From JACKDW01 sp964621785 (GTDB taxonomy: Bacteria; Myxococcota_A; Polyangia; Nannocystales; Nannocystaceae): 64,000 nucleotides of DNA. The notes under the pieces were generated by a model. It did not search any database. It saw nothing but the letters and a program-made list of their open reading frames with translations, and had not been told where the DNA came from. Each line of letters opens with the position of its first letter. Position 1 is the stretch's first letter. The position numbers and the translations under genes are program-made. The DNA lies in contig CAZUPD010000030.1 of assembly GCA_964621785.1 (NCBI GenBank), positions 3,596 through 67,595 on the forward strand, read 5' to 3'. Positions 29,615 through 38,929 of this stretch are shown here, piece after piece.

Positions 29615-30205
29615 ATGTCTTTCATCAACTATAGCTCGCGCGAGATCAACTGTAAGCTTGTGTACTACGGGCCCGGTTTGTGCGGCAAGACCACGAACTT
29701 GCAGTACATCTATGACAAGACCCGGCCCGAAGCCAAAGGCAAGATGATCTCGCTCGCCACAGAGACCGAGCGCACCCTGTTTTTCGACTTCTTGCCACTG
29801 AGCCTCGGTGAGATCCGCGGATTCAAAACCCGCTTTCACCTCTACACCGTGCCCGGCCAGGTGTTCTACGACGCGAGCCGCAAGTTGATCCTCAAGGGGG
29901 TCGACGGAGTTTGTTTTGTCGCCGACTCACAGGCCGAACGCATGGAGGCCAACATCGAGAGTCTCGACAACCTCCGGCTCAATCTCCAAGAGCAGGGTTA
30001 CGAGCTCGACAAGATCCCGTACGTCATCCAGTACAACAAACGCGACCTCCCCAGTGCGGTCAGCATCAAAGAGTTGTCTGAGGTCTGCAACCCGACCGGC
30101 GTACCCGAGTTCGAGGGCGTCGCTGTCACCGGCGTCGGTGTGTTCGACACGCTCAAGGCTCTCGCCAAGCAAGTACTCGCCGAACTGCGCAAAACCTCCG
30201 GTTAG
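29615..30205 (+). CDS. mglA: MglA, Ras-like GTPase controlling cell polarity and gliding motility
   Basis: 196 residues, almost identical in layout to Myxococcus MglA. P-loop GPGLCGKTTN (Lys25, Thr26), catalytic Arg53 (TETERTLF), switch II YTVPGQ with the MglA-typical Thr78 in place of Asp and Gln82, and base motif NKRD. When GTP-bound it marks the leading pole and recruits gliding and type IV pilus machinery. It ends the dnaX-to-mglA series and is followed by a good terminator. Confidence 0.96.
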   Translation: MSFINYSSREINCKLVYYGPGLCGKTTNLQYIYDKTRPEAKGKMISLATETERTLFFDFLPLSLGEIRGFKTRFHLYTVPGQVFYDASRKLILKGVDGVCFVADSQAERMEANIESLDNLRLNLQEQGYELDKIPYVIQYNKRDLPSAVSIKELSEVCNPTGVPEFEGVAVTGVGVFDTLKALAKQVLAELRKTSG

Positions 30206-30724
30206 CATCGTTGATGCTGCAACAAAACCTCGGCCCACAGGTCGAGGTTTTTTGTGATCACGGCCCAAGTCTTCGCCCGGTGAACGAGTCCAACCGCGAC
30301 AGGCTCTGAACGTCGGTGACGGGTTCTCCTGACTTCGAGGGGCTCGCCCAGGCGAATATCGCCAACGTTTCGAAACGTGCGCAACTCGATACCCGCCATG
30401 CGAAAGGCGAAGGAACGTCCGGTTTATATGTATTTACAATCCGAAGCCGAAAGTAGAGAAGAAGCCCGGGACCCTGAAGGACGCCAGGGTCATCCACCGC
30501 AAAGTCAAGGCTCCCGATAGCACATGCATTTGCACTTCACAGCCGAAAGAAGAGCAAAGCGCCCAGGCAACCTCGAAGCCAAGATACCGAAATTACATGC
30601 GCTTACAACCATCGCCCGAAAGACGCCCGGGCAACCCACCTCGAAGTTAGGAGAACCCCTCCGCCAACCTCAATCGTCTGTCGCGGCCCGACCCTTTCGT
30701 CCCGCCAACATCTCCGCCGCGATC
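30206..30724. other. Intergenic region with terminator and three repeat copies
   Basis: 519 bases between the convergent mglA and membrane-protein genes. After the terminator (30224-30253) come three related segments beginning at about 30424, 30520 and 30593. Each opens with a palindrome-like core (ATGTATTTACAA, ATGCATTTGCAC, ATGCGCTTACAA) followed by GCCGAAAG or GCCCGAAAG and a GCCCGGG-type end. At 30669-30724 lies a copy of the dispersed repeat also seen at 4070 and, in part, at 33700. No gene. Confidence 0.55.
30224..30253 (+). terminator. Rho-independent terminator of the mglBA operon
   Basis: Stem AACCTCG (30226-30232) with CGAGGTT (30243-30249), ten-base loop, and a run of six T beginning in the stem. 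It lies 18 bases after the mglA stop. Confidence 0.85.
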
Positions 30725-31864
30725 TTATAAATGGCGTGCGACTTCGGGTTTGCGGACCTTCCAGATCCAGCCGTCATACAAAAAGTGTAAAAGCGACGTA
30801 CCGGTGTAATAGACCAAAAATACGTCCGTTCTCCGATAGTCTCGTAACAGCAGGTAGGCCGTCACCAGCAGCCCGATCACCAGCGGTGCAAATACAAGTG
30901 GACGTCGCAGCAGCCCCGCGACGATCCCCGATTCTGTTGCACGCGCAAACTTTTTTTGTCCGAAGTGATGGACGAATGCCACGTACTCGAGTGCATGTGC
31001 AACACCAAAACACAGGTAGCCCACGATCGGCCCGTGGATGACAAACACAGCCAGCAAACACACGGTCGACCCTAAAAACAGCAGTCGCGGGAGACGGTCG
31101 CGTGCCGGACGTCGGGCAGCGAACTCATGGCGGAAAAACCGGACTGCCAGCCCGAGCACGATCCCGGAGACGAGGGCCAACACCGTCCATCCCGCCACCC
31201 CGTGGATCAGCGGCTCGAACGTGCTGTACACTTTTCGCGCGTTGCGGACGCCCGCGAACGTCGAGGCCCGGAACATGAGCGCCAAAGCCCCCACGAGGGC
31301 CACCAACGCCCACATGAGCGCAAGCTCCCGCTTCCCATGCGACCTGTCTTGAAGGCCATTCCCATATTTGCCGGCGTAGATTCGCGAGATTCCGTAGCGC
31401 TGCATCAGCGTATGCCACACATTCCACAGCCCCGTCAGTGTGAGGATCACCATCCACGGGCGAAACCGGAGCTCGATGCCGAACACGTCGGGGTGCACAA
31501 CATCAGTGCCCCAGATCCCGCGGACGGCGATCAGACACGCGATCACAACCGCCGGTGCGACGATGAAATCGCGTGCGCGCTGGCGGAATGTGCCCGCATC
31601 CCCATAGACGAGGATGAACGTATAGTGGCGATGTACATAGGTAATCCCCAGGGCGACCGCCGATGCCAATGCCAGCGCTGCTCGGTTTCCCGTCCCATCG
31701 GGCGTCACACCCGCCCACGATCCGTCGAGCCCGAGACCCCAGACCAGCCACACATAAAACGGCAGCCAACAAAATCCCAACAGCGCGAGATCCCACAATG
31801 GAGCTCGGATCCAGGGAAGGTGGGTTGTTTTCTCGCCAGACCTCGGCATGATCGTAGAACCCAT
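30725..31864 (-). CDS. Polytopic membrane protein with conserved-looking His/Glu motifs
   Basis: 379 residues with about nine membrane segments. Several polar motifs sit at membrane edges: HRHYTF (His78, His80), WHTLMQRYG (His151), AHALEYVAFVHH (His290, Glu293, His299, His300) and LLHFLYDGWIWK (His360, Asp364). Such spacing is what membrane metal enzymes (desaturase, hydroxylase or dioxygenase types) show, but I cannot match it to a named family, so a catalytic role is inference. It stands alone on the minus strand. A near-palindrome copy lies at 30886. Confidence 0.65.
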   Translation of the reverse strand: MGSTIMPRSGEKTTHLPWIRAPLWDLALLGFCWLPFYVWLVWGLGLDGSWAGVTPDGTGNRAALALASAVALGITYVHRHYTFILVYGDAGTFRQRARDFIVAPAVVIACLIAVRGIWGTDVVHPDVFGIELRFRPWMVILTLTGLWNVWHTLMQRYGISRIYAGKYGNGLQDRSHGKRELALMWALVALVGALALMFRASTFAGVRNARKVYSTFEPLIHGVAGWTVLALVSGIVLGLAVRFFRHEFAARRPARDRLPRLLFLGSTVCLLAVFVIHGPIVGYLCFGVAHALEYVAFVHHFGQKKFARATESGIVAGLLRRPLVFAPLVIGLLVTAYLLLRDYRRTDVFLVYYTGTSLLHFLYDGWIWKVRKPEVARHL

Positions 31865-31972
31865 TCGCGCAACAAGCGTTCTGGACTGCGGTTGGAGCGC
31901 TACAAACGCTGTGTATCATGCACGCGTTGTTCGCGTGGACACTGAAAAACCTTTACCACTGAGCAGAGGAAA

Positions 31973-32984
31973 ATGACGACCGCGTCAGACGAATGGATCC
32001 AAGAATCTCTCGGCCGGCTCGAGAGCATGGAAGAAGAACGCCAGCAGCACGAGGCTGCCCTGGAAACTGCGACCGATCCAGATCGACTGCGGTTCCACTC
32101 GCAAGAAGTTGAGCGGCTCGAGGTTGAGATTCGAAATCTCTACCAAAGCCTCGAAGCCGTTGCGGATGGTCAGGAAGTTCCCGAGCAGGCTGCTCCGGCC
32201 CAACCGGCGTACGAGCAGGCACAACCGGCATACGAGCAACCGGCACAACCGGCCTACGAGCAACCGGCACAGCCTGCCTACGAGCAACCGGCACAGCCTG
32301 CCTACGAGCAACCGGCCTACGAGCAACCTGCCTACGAGCAACCGGCCCAGCCCGCGTATCAGCAACCGGCACAGGCGCCAGCGTTCCCTCCACAACCGGC
32401 ACAACCCGCCTTCGGGCAACCGGCACAACCCGCCTTCGGGCAACCGGCACAACCCGCCTTCGGGCAACCGGNNNNNNNNNNNNNNNNNNNNNNNNNNNNN
32501 NNNNNNNNNNNNNNNNNNNNNNNNNNNNNNNNNNNNNNNNNNNNNNNNNNNNNNNNNNNNNNNNNNNNNNNCACAACCCGCCTTCGGCGACTCTGGAATG
32601 TCGTCGATGACCGACTACGACGACGGCTTCAACAAACCCAAAAAATCTGGGGCCATGTGGGGAGCCATCATCGTCGGCGTCTTGGCACTCGGCGCAACCG
32701 GCTATTACTTCATGCAGGGAAGTGCCGACGAGCCTGAGCAACCCCAGCAACAGGGCCCTGTCAAAGTCATCGGCGGTGGCGATGTTCCACCCGACACCCA
32801 GGGACCCAAGGCAGCCAAGGGTGCAGACGTCGACTCGAACGCGGGCACCGTGTTCAAGGAAGGTACGCGTCCGAGTGGCGGCGGCGGCGGTGGCCATTCC
32901 GGTGGCGGCTCGGGTAAAAAGAAAAAGAAAGTCGATCAGGTCAAGATCACCAAGACCGACGATCCTCTGGCCGGCGTCGACTGA
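31973..32984 (+). CDS. Membrane protein with Pro/Ala/Gln repeats, interrupted by an assembly gap
   Basis: Starts with a good AGAGGAA ribosome site. Order: a helical charged region (about 1-65; LESMEEERQQHEAALE), a repeat region of PAYEQ/PAQ units and then 8-residue PAQPAFGQ units (24 bases each). Then 100 N (32472-32571), more repeat, a membrane segment (AMWGAIIVGVLALGATGYYF), a Gly-rich stretch and a lysine-rich end. The two sides are in different frames in this assembly; a true gap length divisible by three restores one protein. The gap lies in the 24-base repeat, so it is probably a repeat collapse, not a real break. A terminator follows 21 bases after the stop. Function unknown. Confidence 0.7.
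32379..32592 (+). repeat. 24-base tandem repeat around the sequence gap
   Basis: Units of CAACCGGCACAACCCGCCTT plus CGGG, coding PAQPAFGQ, are seen three times before the N-run and once, partly, after it. The real copy number is unknown. The preceding 100-200 bases hold related PAYEQ/PAQ units. Confidence 0.8.
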
Positions 32985-33004
32985 GACAATCTTGTTGGTG
33001 CTAC

Positions 33005-33037
33005 AAAGGGTAGCCGACGTGTACGGCTACCCTTTTT
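33005..33037. terminator. Terminator fused to a palindrome copy
   Basis: Stem AAAGGGTAGCCG (33005-33016) with CGGCTACCCTTT (33024-33035), a perfect 12-bp pairing, then T-run to 33037. An exact TTGCATGTGCAA begins at 33036, sharing the last two T. It lies between convergent genes and could serve both. Confidence 0.9.
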
Positions 33038-33047
33038 GCATGTGCAA
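33036..33047. repeat. Exact TTGYANNTRCAA palindrome
   Basis: TTGCATGTGCAA, a perfect palindrome directly abutting the terminator T-run. Confidence 0.7.
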
Positions 33048-33068
33048 GTTTGCTGACTCGCCCGACTG

Positions 33069-33605
33069 CTAGCGAAACACGTGCTCGCGATAAAACTGCA
33101 ACTCGGCCAGCGACTCGCGGATATCGTCGAGCGCGCGATGGGTCTCGCGTTTGGGCAGAGTCTCCAGGTCGGGGTACCAGCGGCGTGCCAGTTCTTTGAC
33201 GGACGACACATCGATGCTTCGGTAGTGCAAGAAGTTGCTGAGGTCGGGCAGATAGCGAACCAAAAATCGGCGATCCTGGCCGATCGTGTTACCGCACAGC
33301 GGCGAGCGCCCGGGCTCGCAGTGTTCGCGCAGGAAACTCAGGGTTTGCGCCTCCGCCTGCGCCAAGGAGATCGTCGAAGCCCGCACCTGGGCCGTCAGAC
33401 CGCTTTGTGCGTGGTGGTTGGTACACCACTCCCCCATCGCCTCGAGTACGGCATCCGGTTGATGGATCACGATATCCGGACCCTCGGCGACCACACGCAA
33501 ATCGGCATCCGTGACGATCGTCGCGATCTCTAACACGTGACAACTATCGGGATCGAGGCCCGACATTTCGAGGTCGAGCCAGACGAGATGTGGATGTGCC
33601 TGCAT
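33069..33605 (-). CDS. orn: Oligoribonuclease
   Basis: 178 residues from the ATG at 33603-33605 (upstream 31 codons of open frame do not match the family). DEDDh 3'-5' exonuclease: LVWLDLEMSGLDP (Asp, Glu), the CGNTIGQDRRFLVRYLPDL segment, and HRALDDIRESLAEL (His, Asp). It degrades two- to five-base RNA fragments, including pGpG from c-di-GMP breakdown. Full length. A near-palindrome copy lies 82 bases upstream. Confidence 0.95.
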   Translation of the reverse strand: MQAHPHLVWLDLEMSGLDPDSCHVLEIATIVTDADLRVVAEGPDIVIHQPDAVLEAMGEWCTNHHAQSGLTAQVRASTISLAQAEAQTLSFLREHCEPGRSPLCGNTIGQDRRFLVRYLPDLSNFLHYRSIDVSSVKELARRWYPDLETLPKRETHRALDDIRESLAELQFYREHVFR

Positions 33606-33729
33606 GTCGGCGCATCGTGACACAGGTTGGGACAAACTGCACGGCCGCTCGGTCCCGCCGCAACGTGCTGCACCCTCAAGATTCGAGTGTATTTGCAACC
33701 CCGAATCAACTCCACCGCGATCTTATAAG

Positions 33730-35334
33730 TTACTTGACCAGTGCGTGGAGCACATCCATTGCATTGGACAGCTCTGGATCCTCGGGCAACACCTCGAGTG
33801 CTGCGCCCACCTGGTCGAGTGCTTGGTGGCGTGCGTACTCGCGTTGCTCGATGGTCCACTGCCACGGATCGGACCACAGTTGCAGGGTCTGGGCATAGGC
33901 CAGCACTGCGGTCGCCTTTGCTGTCTGGTCGGAGGCTTGCTCGATCAACGCCGCCACCTCGGCCGTCACCTCGGTCGACTTCTCCACCTGACTGATGGGG
34001 TCGCGGTAATCGACGCGCACCCGAATTTCAGCACTCACCGGAAGTTGTCCTGAAGAACATGTCGTCAACTCGCGGCGCACGACCAGCGTATCGTTGGGCG
34101 CCAGTGACTGCCCTGCTTCGCTGGATTCGTCGATCTCGGCTGCGTCCGAGCTCCCGTTCAGGCGCAGGCTCGGGGGAAGTTCGACCGTGATGCGGACGTC
34201 CTCCGCCGCGGTGTCGAACGTATTCACGAAGTTGGCGTCAAACACCCTCCACGCCTCGTCGGCATCGCCGACAAACATCGACGCACCTGCGCCTGTATCG
34301 CAGACATCTCGCAGGGCACGGTCGTCAAACGAGCTCGCCTCGCCCACCCCGACACCCATCAGTTGCACACTCCCCGCCTGTTGTTCGACGAGCACGGCAG
34401 CGGTCTCATCCGGCGCCGTCTGGCCGTCGGAGAACAGCACCAGGTGATTTGCTTCGACTCCATTGCTCTGCCCGAGCAGCTCGTAGGCCTGGCTCAACCC
34501 CCCCACTAGATCGGAGCTCCCATCGGCGACGAGTCCATCGATCACATCGAGAACAACCGGGTCATTGGCCTGGTCGACGAGATGTCCGGCGAGTAGCGGC
34601 AGTCCCGTACTCCATTGCACGATCGACACCGTATCGCCTGCCCGCAGATTTTTGGCGATCGCGCGGCAAGACTCTTGCATCAGCAATAAAGGTGTGCCGG
34701 CCATCGACTCCGAAGTATCGAGGACCAACGCGACATGAAGCGGCGGGCGCTCGGCATTGCTCCGCTGCTCACTCGACACATTAATTTGCAGATGCAACTT
34801 ATTGGCATTCGCCGGGTCGACCACAAGCTCGGGCACAAGGGCGAGTTCACCGGGAACGGCTTCGGGATAGTCAAACGAGTAATAGTTGAGAAACTCCCAC
34901 GGCCGGACGCTGACATCCATCAACGTACCGCCCTCGTTGAGGACCACAGCGCGGGCATGGGCCGGCGACGACTGACCTTCGCTATCCGGTACCGGAATCT
35001 CGACCTCAACGGACTCGTCGCCACAGGCAGATTCACCGATTCCCACGTCGAGCGCAGGCGGCAGATCGGGCTCGCCGCCTGTCCCTCCGTCGTCGGTATC
35101 GCTATCGGTGTCGGTCCCTTCCGGATCGTAGCCCGTCTCGGTTCCATCGTCAGTCCCCTCACCGCCCCCCGTCGCCGGGCCAGAATCACCTGTGCCCGTG
35201 CCCGTGCCCGTACCGAAGTCCATTGTGTGTTCGGCGTCGAGCTGGGACGAACAACCCGTTCCCCCGCTGAGCATCGCCATGGCGAGAAGGCCAGGTAGAA
35301 ACAGGCTGCTTCGGAGTCGGTTTGGTCGGGACAT
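33730..35334 (-). CDS. VWA-domain lipoprotein
   Basis: 534 residues from the ATG at 35332-35334. Signal with lipobox LSGGTGC, then a Gly/Thr/Asp linker of about 65 residues (GTGTGTGTG, TDTDSDTDD). A von Willebrand factor A domain (about 195-380) has the metal site DTSES (in LVLDTSESMAG) and LFSDGQT. The last 150 residues are beta-rich, then helical. It resembles myxobacterial VWA lipoproteins and inter-alpha-trypsin-inhibitor-like proteins. Likely surface-bound adhesion or scaffold; partner unknown. The frame is open to 35637, but the lipobox decides the start. An exact palindrome copy lies at 34786. Confidence 0.8.
   Translation of the reverse strand: MSRPNRLRSSLFLPGLLAMAMLSGGTGCSSQLDAEHTMDFGTGTGTGTGDSGPATGGGEGTDDGTETGYDPEGTDTDSDTDDGGTGGEPDLPPALDVGIGESACGDESVEVEIPVPDSEGQSSPAHARAVVLNEGGTLMDVSVRPWEFLNYYSFDYPEAVPGELALVPELVVDPANANKLHLQINVSSEQRSNAERPPLHVALVLDTSESMAGTPLLLMQESCRAIAKNLRAGDTVSIVQWSTGLPLLAGHLVDQANDPVVLDVIDGLVADGSSDLVGGLSQAYELLGQSNGVEANHLVLFSDGQTAPDETAAVLVEQQAGSVQLMGVGVGEASSFDDRALRDVCDTGAGASMFVGDADEAWRVFDANFVNTFDTAAEDVRITVELPPSLRLNGSSDAAEIDESSEAGQSLAPNDTLVVRRELTTCSSGQLPVSAEIRVRVDYRDPISQVEKSTEVTAEVAALIEQASDQTAKATAVLAYAQTLQLWSDPWQWTIEQREYARHQALDQVGAALEVLPEDPELSNAMDVLHALVK
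34786..34797. repeat. Exact TTGYANNTRCAA palindrome
   Basis: TTGCAGATGCAA, inside the VWA lipoprotein gene, where the protein reads LHLQIN. Confidence 0.7.
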
Positions 35335-35676
35335 AACGTTCACAAACGCAATCCACAGGACGCGTCGTCCCAAATACTTGCGAATGCCGTGCCATCTATC
35401 TGGGACCCCGTCTTTCACAGGTTGATATGGGTCAAAAACCCGATTCTGAACGGAATTCACCCGTATGTTCCGGCGCAAGTGCGATCGAAACGGCGATGGC
35501 ACACGAGCCATCACGACATTCGTGTCGTGCAGTAACCTGTTTGCTCTGTGATCGGTGTGGCTCGCCGATTGTGGAGGGCCCCTTCTCTTGTAGGGGACCG
35601 CCTCCACTGTCGCCCGTTCATCCATGACTGCAGGCATGACGTTCGGGCAAAAACCTTCTAAGATGTAACTACATAT
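35335..35676. other. Intergenic region, nothing recognised
   Basis: 342 bases between the kinase gene and the VWA lipoprotein on the same strand. A short CCCCT/AGGGG hairpin lies near 35580-35600. No promoter or gene can be named with confidence. Confidence 0.35.
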
Positions 35677-38640
35677 TTACTGTCGAGCTCCGCGGTCGCT
35701 CCCGGCGGGGACACGATCGTCGATCCATCCATCGATCCTCTCGATCGACTCTCGATCTTTGGGCACCACCTGGGCGTAGGCATCGCGGGCGCGCTTGGCC
35801 AAGGCGATCGCGTTTTGCTGGCGTTGCTCCGCATCGGGAGCCCCGCGTCGGGTCGCCATCTCCCACGTGATCTGGGCCAGCTCAAACCTCGCCTCGGCCT
35901 GCAGTGCCGGGTCGATTTGTTTGGTCTCGCGGATCTCGAGGGCGCGCTTACAACTGTCGAACGCCGCCTGGTACTGCCCGCGGCGGGCCAGCACCCGACA
36001 CAGTCCGAGCAGGGGGTACGTCAACTGGGGGTGGTGCTCGCCCTGGGCCTTTTCCCAAATCGTCAGCGCGCGGCGAAACAGCTGCGACGCCTTGCGCCAG
36101 CGTCCGCGGTGTTCATAGGCCACCCCGAGTCCGTACAGCGGCCGGGCCATATCCGGGTGTTCCTCCTCGACTGTCCCTTTGAGCAGCTTGAGCACGCGTT
36201 CGAAGTAGGTCATTGCCGTCTTGTAGTCCTCGCGACGGATAGCGATGCTTCCGAGGCTCGTCAACGGAGTCGCGAGATCGGGATGGAAGTTGCCGAGGTT
36301 GTCTTCGATGATCTTGAGAGCGCGTTCGAAATGGAGGTTGGCCTCGTCGTGGTTGCCGAGATTTTCGAGGGCGCTACCGCGGTCGAGCAGGAAGTTGGCC
36401 ACCAGTGGATGGTTGCCATCGGGAAACAGCTCTTCCCCCAATTGGACTGCCTGTTGATGGCGATCGGCAGCCGCCTGGTAGTCCCCCTTGCTCGCGTAGA
36501 CCCGTCCGAGACTATTGAGGGCTTCGGCCTTGCGCAGGCTGTTATCTCCCAAACGAATCAGGGCAGCAGCCAGCCGACCTTCGAGGGAAATCGCTTCGCC
36601 ATGGCGGGCCAGTCGATCGCCGACAACTCCGACCTGGAGCGTCAATGCGCGGACGGCCTCCTCGTCGTGGCGACTGGCCTCCGCGGCAAAGATCGCCCGG
36701 CGCAGGCTCTGCTCTGCTTCATTGTACATACCAGATTCTTCTTCGAGCGCGCCGCGGACCCGCCAGGCCTCTGCCCGCAGCGGCATGTAATCGAGTTGTT
36801 CTGCCTCCTCAGACAGCTCGACGGCTTTGTTGAGCCCGGTTCGGTACTGACCTGCCCACAACGACACCTCGACCTCGCTCAGTTGCTTGCGCAACTCTTC
36901 GACCAACCGCCTTTGCGCCGGATCGGACGGCGGGGCAGCGCCGGCCACGTAGTAGTCGGGATCGGAGCACATCGACACCACGGGCAGGGTCCGGGCGGCA
37001 GACACCGCCTTGTCGATCAGCTGGGGACGGTCGCCCTCGCTGGCGAACAACTCCGACAGCGCGCGCAGGCCGTTGAGCTGTTTGTCGAAGCACAAGCTGC
37101 GTTGGTCGAACACCTGTTCACTCTGTGTATGTTCAATGTGTGTCGCGGCACAGGATTCATTGCGCAGAGAGGCCCACTGTTCGGTGTAGCGATCGAGGGT
37201 TTTCTCGACCCGACGCCACGTGTCCTGGGCGTAGGGAACCCCCGAGGCTAAAAACCGGGCGCGGATCGTCTGCTTGCGATCGGGGTCCCAGATCCCGACC
37301 AACAGGCGATTGGCCGAGGTACAAAGTTCCAGCTTTTCGGCTTGGGCCCGCTCGTAGCCAGCTGTGAGCGCCCGGTTGTAGCCCAGGCCTGCGACCGCCA
37401 ACACGGCCACAACTCCCACCGCCAACAATACCTTGCGGCGCGAGCGTTGGCGCGTTGCATCGGTATCATTGGACAGGTCAGCGAGTAGGGCATCCATCGA
37501 CGGATAGCGCTCGCCCGGGTGCAGACTCAATCCACGCAACACCACCCGGCGCAACCACTGCGGGACATCGGTCCCCGGCGGTTCCTCGTCGACCAACCCC
37601 CCGACCACCTGCTTGCGCACCTCCGACACGGTCTCCCCCTTGAACGGACGTTCCCCGTAGAGACCCTCGTACAGGGCGACACAAAAGCTGAACTGGTCGG
37701 TCCGGGTATCGATCTTGCGTTTGGTGTATTGCTCGGGGGCCATGTAAGCTGGCGTTCCGGTCATGCCCCCTGTGCGGGTGATCCGGAGCCCCAGGATACT
37801 GCGCGACGCCATTTTAATTGCATCTGCAAATGTATCGGGACGATTGATCATCCGCGCCCCCGATGTCTCTGACGTCTCTGCCCGCGCGAGACCAAAGTCG
37901 ACCACCCGCACCCGACCGTCCCGCCCGATCAACACATTGTCGGGCTTGAAGTCGCGGTGAATGATGCCCGCGCGATGGGCCGCCGCCAGCCCGCGACCGG
38001 CCTGCGTGAAGATGTCGAGCACCTCCCGCCACGACCGCGGATTGTCGACCGACTCCTCCACCGACGCCACCGGATGCACCGCCATCCACTTGGTCAGGGT
38101 CAGCCCCTTGACGAATTCCATGGCGATAAACACCTGGTCGTCGAGTGTCCCGACCTCGTAGATGGCGACGACATTCGGGTGCGACAACTTCGCCATCGCC
38201 TGGGCCTCTCGCCGGAGACGCGTCTGGGCGGCATCGCGTTTGCGGGCATCTTTATGGCGGGCGCGAAGCAGTTTGAGGGCCACTCGGCGATCGAGGTTGG
38301 GATCGTAGGCAGCGTAGACAACGCCCATTCCGCCGGAACCGAGGCGCTTGAGCACGGTAAAGCGCCCGATCTGGCGCGGGTCGACGATCGGAGCCGAGGC
38401 CTCGCGTCCCCGCAGCGACACCGGGACATCGCCGAGGCCCGTGCTGAGCATCGGCGTATTGATCAACTCGGAATCGTCGATCGCCGGCGTTGGGAATTGC
38501 GAGCGGTCGGCGGTGATCGCCGGCGGACGCCCTTGGGACCGCGGCCGCGAAGGCGGTGCGGGCGTGTGCGGCGTCTGGGGCCCATGACCCGAGTCGGACA
38601 CAGACGCGAGGATAGCACGACCGAACCGCGCAGTGCCCAT
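35677..38640 (-). CDS. Ser/Thr protein kinase with transmembrane segment and TPR sensor region
   Basis: 987 residues. After a Pro/Arg-rich, probably disordered N-terminus (1-88) the kinase domain (about 90-365) has LGSGGMGVVYAA, Lys123 in VALKL, IIHRDFKPDN, VVDFGLARA and YMAPEQ. Membrane segment about 403-424 (VLLAVGVVAVLAVAGLGY). The outer region (about 425-987) has kinesin-light-chain-like TPRs (for example ALKIIEDNLGNFHPDLATPL). Same build as 12445-15348; the two are paralogues. Downstream on the same strand is the VWA lipoprotein. Start uncertain within the disordered N-terminus. An exact palindrome copy is at 37818. Confidence 0.9.
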   Translation of the reverse strand: MGTARFGRAILASVSDSGHGPQTPHTPAPPSRPRSQGRPPAITADRSQFPTPAIDDSELINTPMLSTGLGDVPVSLRGREASAPIVDPRQIGRFTVLKRLGSGGMGVVYAAYDPNLDRRVALKLLRARHKDARKRDAAQTRLRREAQAMAKLSHPNVVAIYEVGTLDDQVFIAMEFVKGLTLTKWMAVHPVASVEESVDNPRSWREVLDIFTQAGRGLAAAHRAGIIHRDFKPDNVLIGRDGRVRVVDFGLARAETSETSGARMINRPDTFADAIKMASRSILGLRITRTGGMTGTPAYMAPEQYTKRKIDTRTDQFSFCVALYEGLYGERPFKGETVSEVRKQVVGGLVDEEPPGTDVPQWLRRVVLRGLSLHPGERYPSMDALLADLSNDTDATRQRSRRKVLLAVGVVAVLAVAGLGYNRALTAGYERAQAEKLELCTSANRLLVGIWDPDRKQTIRARFLASGVPYAQDTWRRVEKTLDRYTEQWASLRNESCAATHIEHTQSEQVFDQRSLCFDKQLNGLRALSELFASEGDRPQLIDKAVSAARTLPVVSMCSDPDYYVAGAAPPSDPAQRRLVEELRKQLSEVEVSLWAGQYRTGLNKAVELSEEAEQLDYMPLRAEAWRVRGALEEESGMYNEAEQSLRRAIFAAEASRHDEEAVRALTLQVGVVGDRLARHGEAISLEGRLAAALIRLGDNSLRKAEALNSLGRVYASKGDYQAAADRHQQAVQLGEELFPDGNHPLVANFLLDRGSALENLGNHDEANLHFERALKIIEDNLGNFHPDLATPLTSLGSIAIRREDYKTAMTYFERVLKLLKGTVEEEHPDMARPLYGLGVAYEHRGRWRKASQLFRRALTIWEKAQGEHHPQLTYPLLGLCRVLARRGQYQAAFDSCKRALEIRETKQIDPALQAEARFELAQITWEMATRRGAPDAEQRQQNAIALAKRARDAYAQVVPKDRESIERIDGWIDDRVPAGSDRGARQ
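37818..37829. repeat. Exact TTGYANNTRCAA palindrome
   Basis: TTGCATCTGCAA, inside the kinase gene in the activation-loop region, where the protein reads FADAIK. Confidence 0.7.
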
Positions 38641-38929
38641 CGCTCACCAGTAAACAGCCTACCGTCGAGGCTGCCAAAGCGACGGACCCGCGCCGGTTCG
38701 CCGTCCGCCACGGGTCGAGACGTCCCGACGCACGCCACGCATCGCGAACCGGACCGGCCACCACCCCGGACCTGTCACTCGAACCAGATTTTCAAAAAAA
38801 GTGTATCGTCACTGATTCTAGCCTCGCATGGGTAACGTACCACATCACCCGAAGAGCACGGGGTTCGGGGGTGCACAACATTTTTATATGTATTCACATC
38901 AAAATCCCGAACTCGAAACCGCTGTCGCC

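Noticed and set aside
30258..30497. 79-codon minus-strand open frame
   Set aside because: Lies in the repeat-rich region after the mglA terminator; no coding character.
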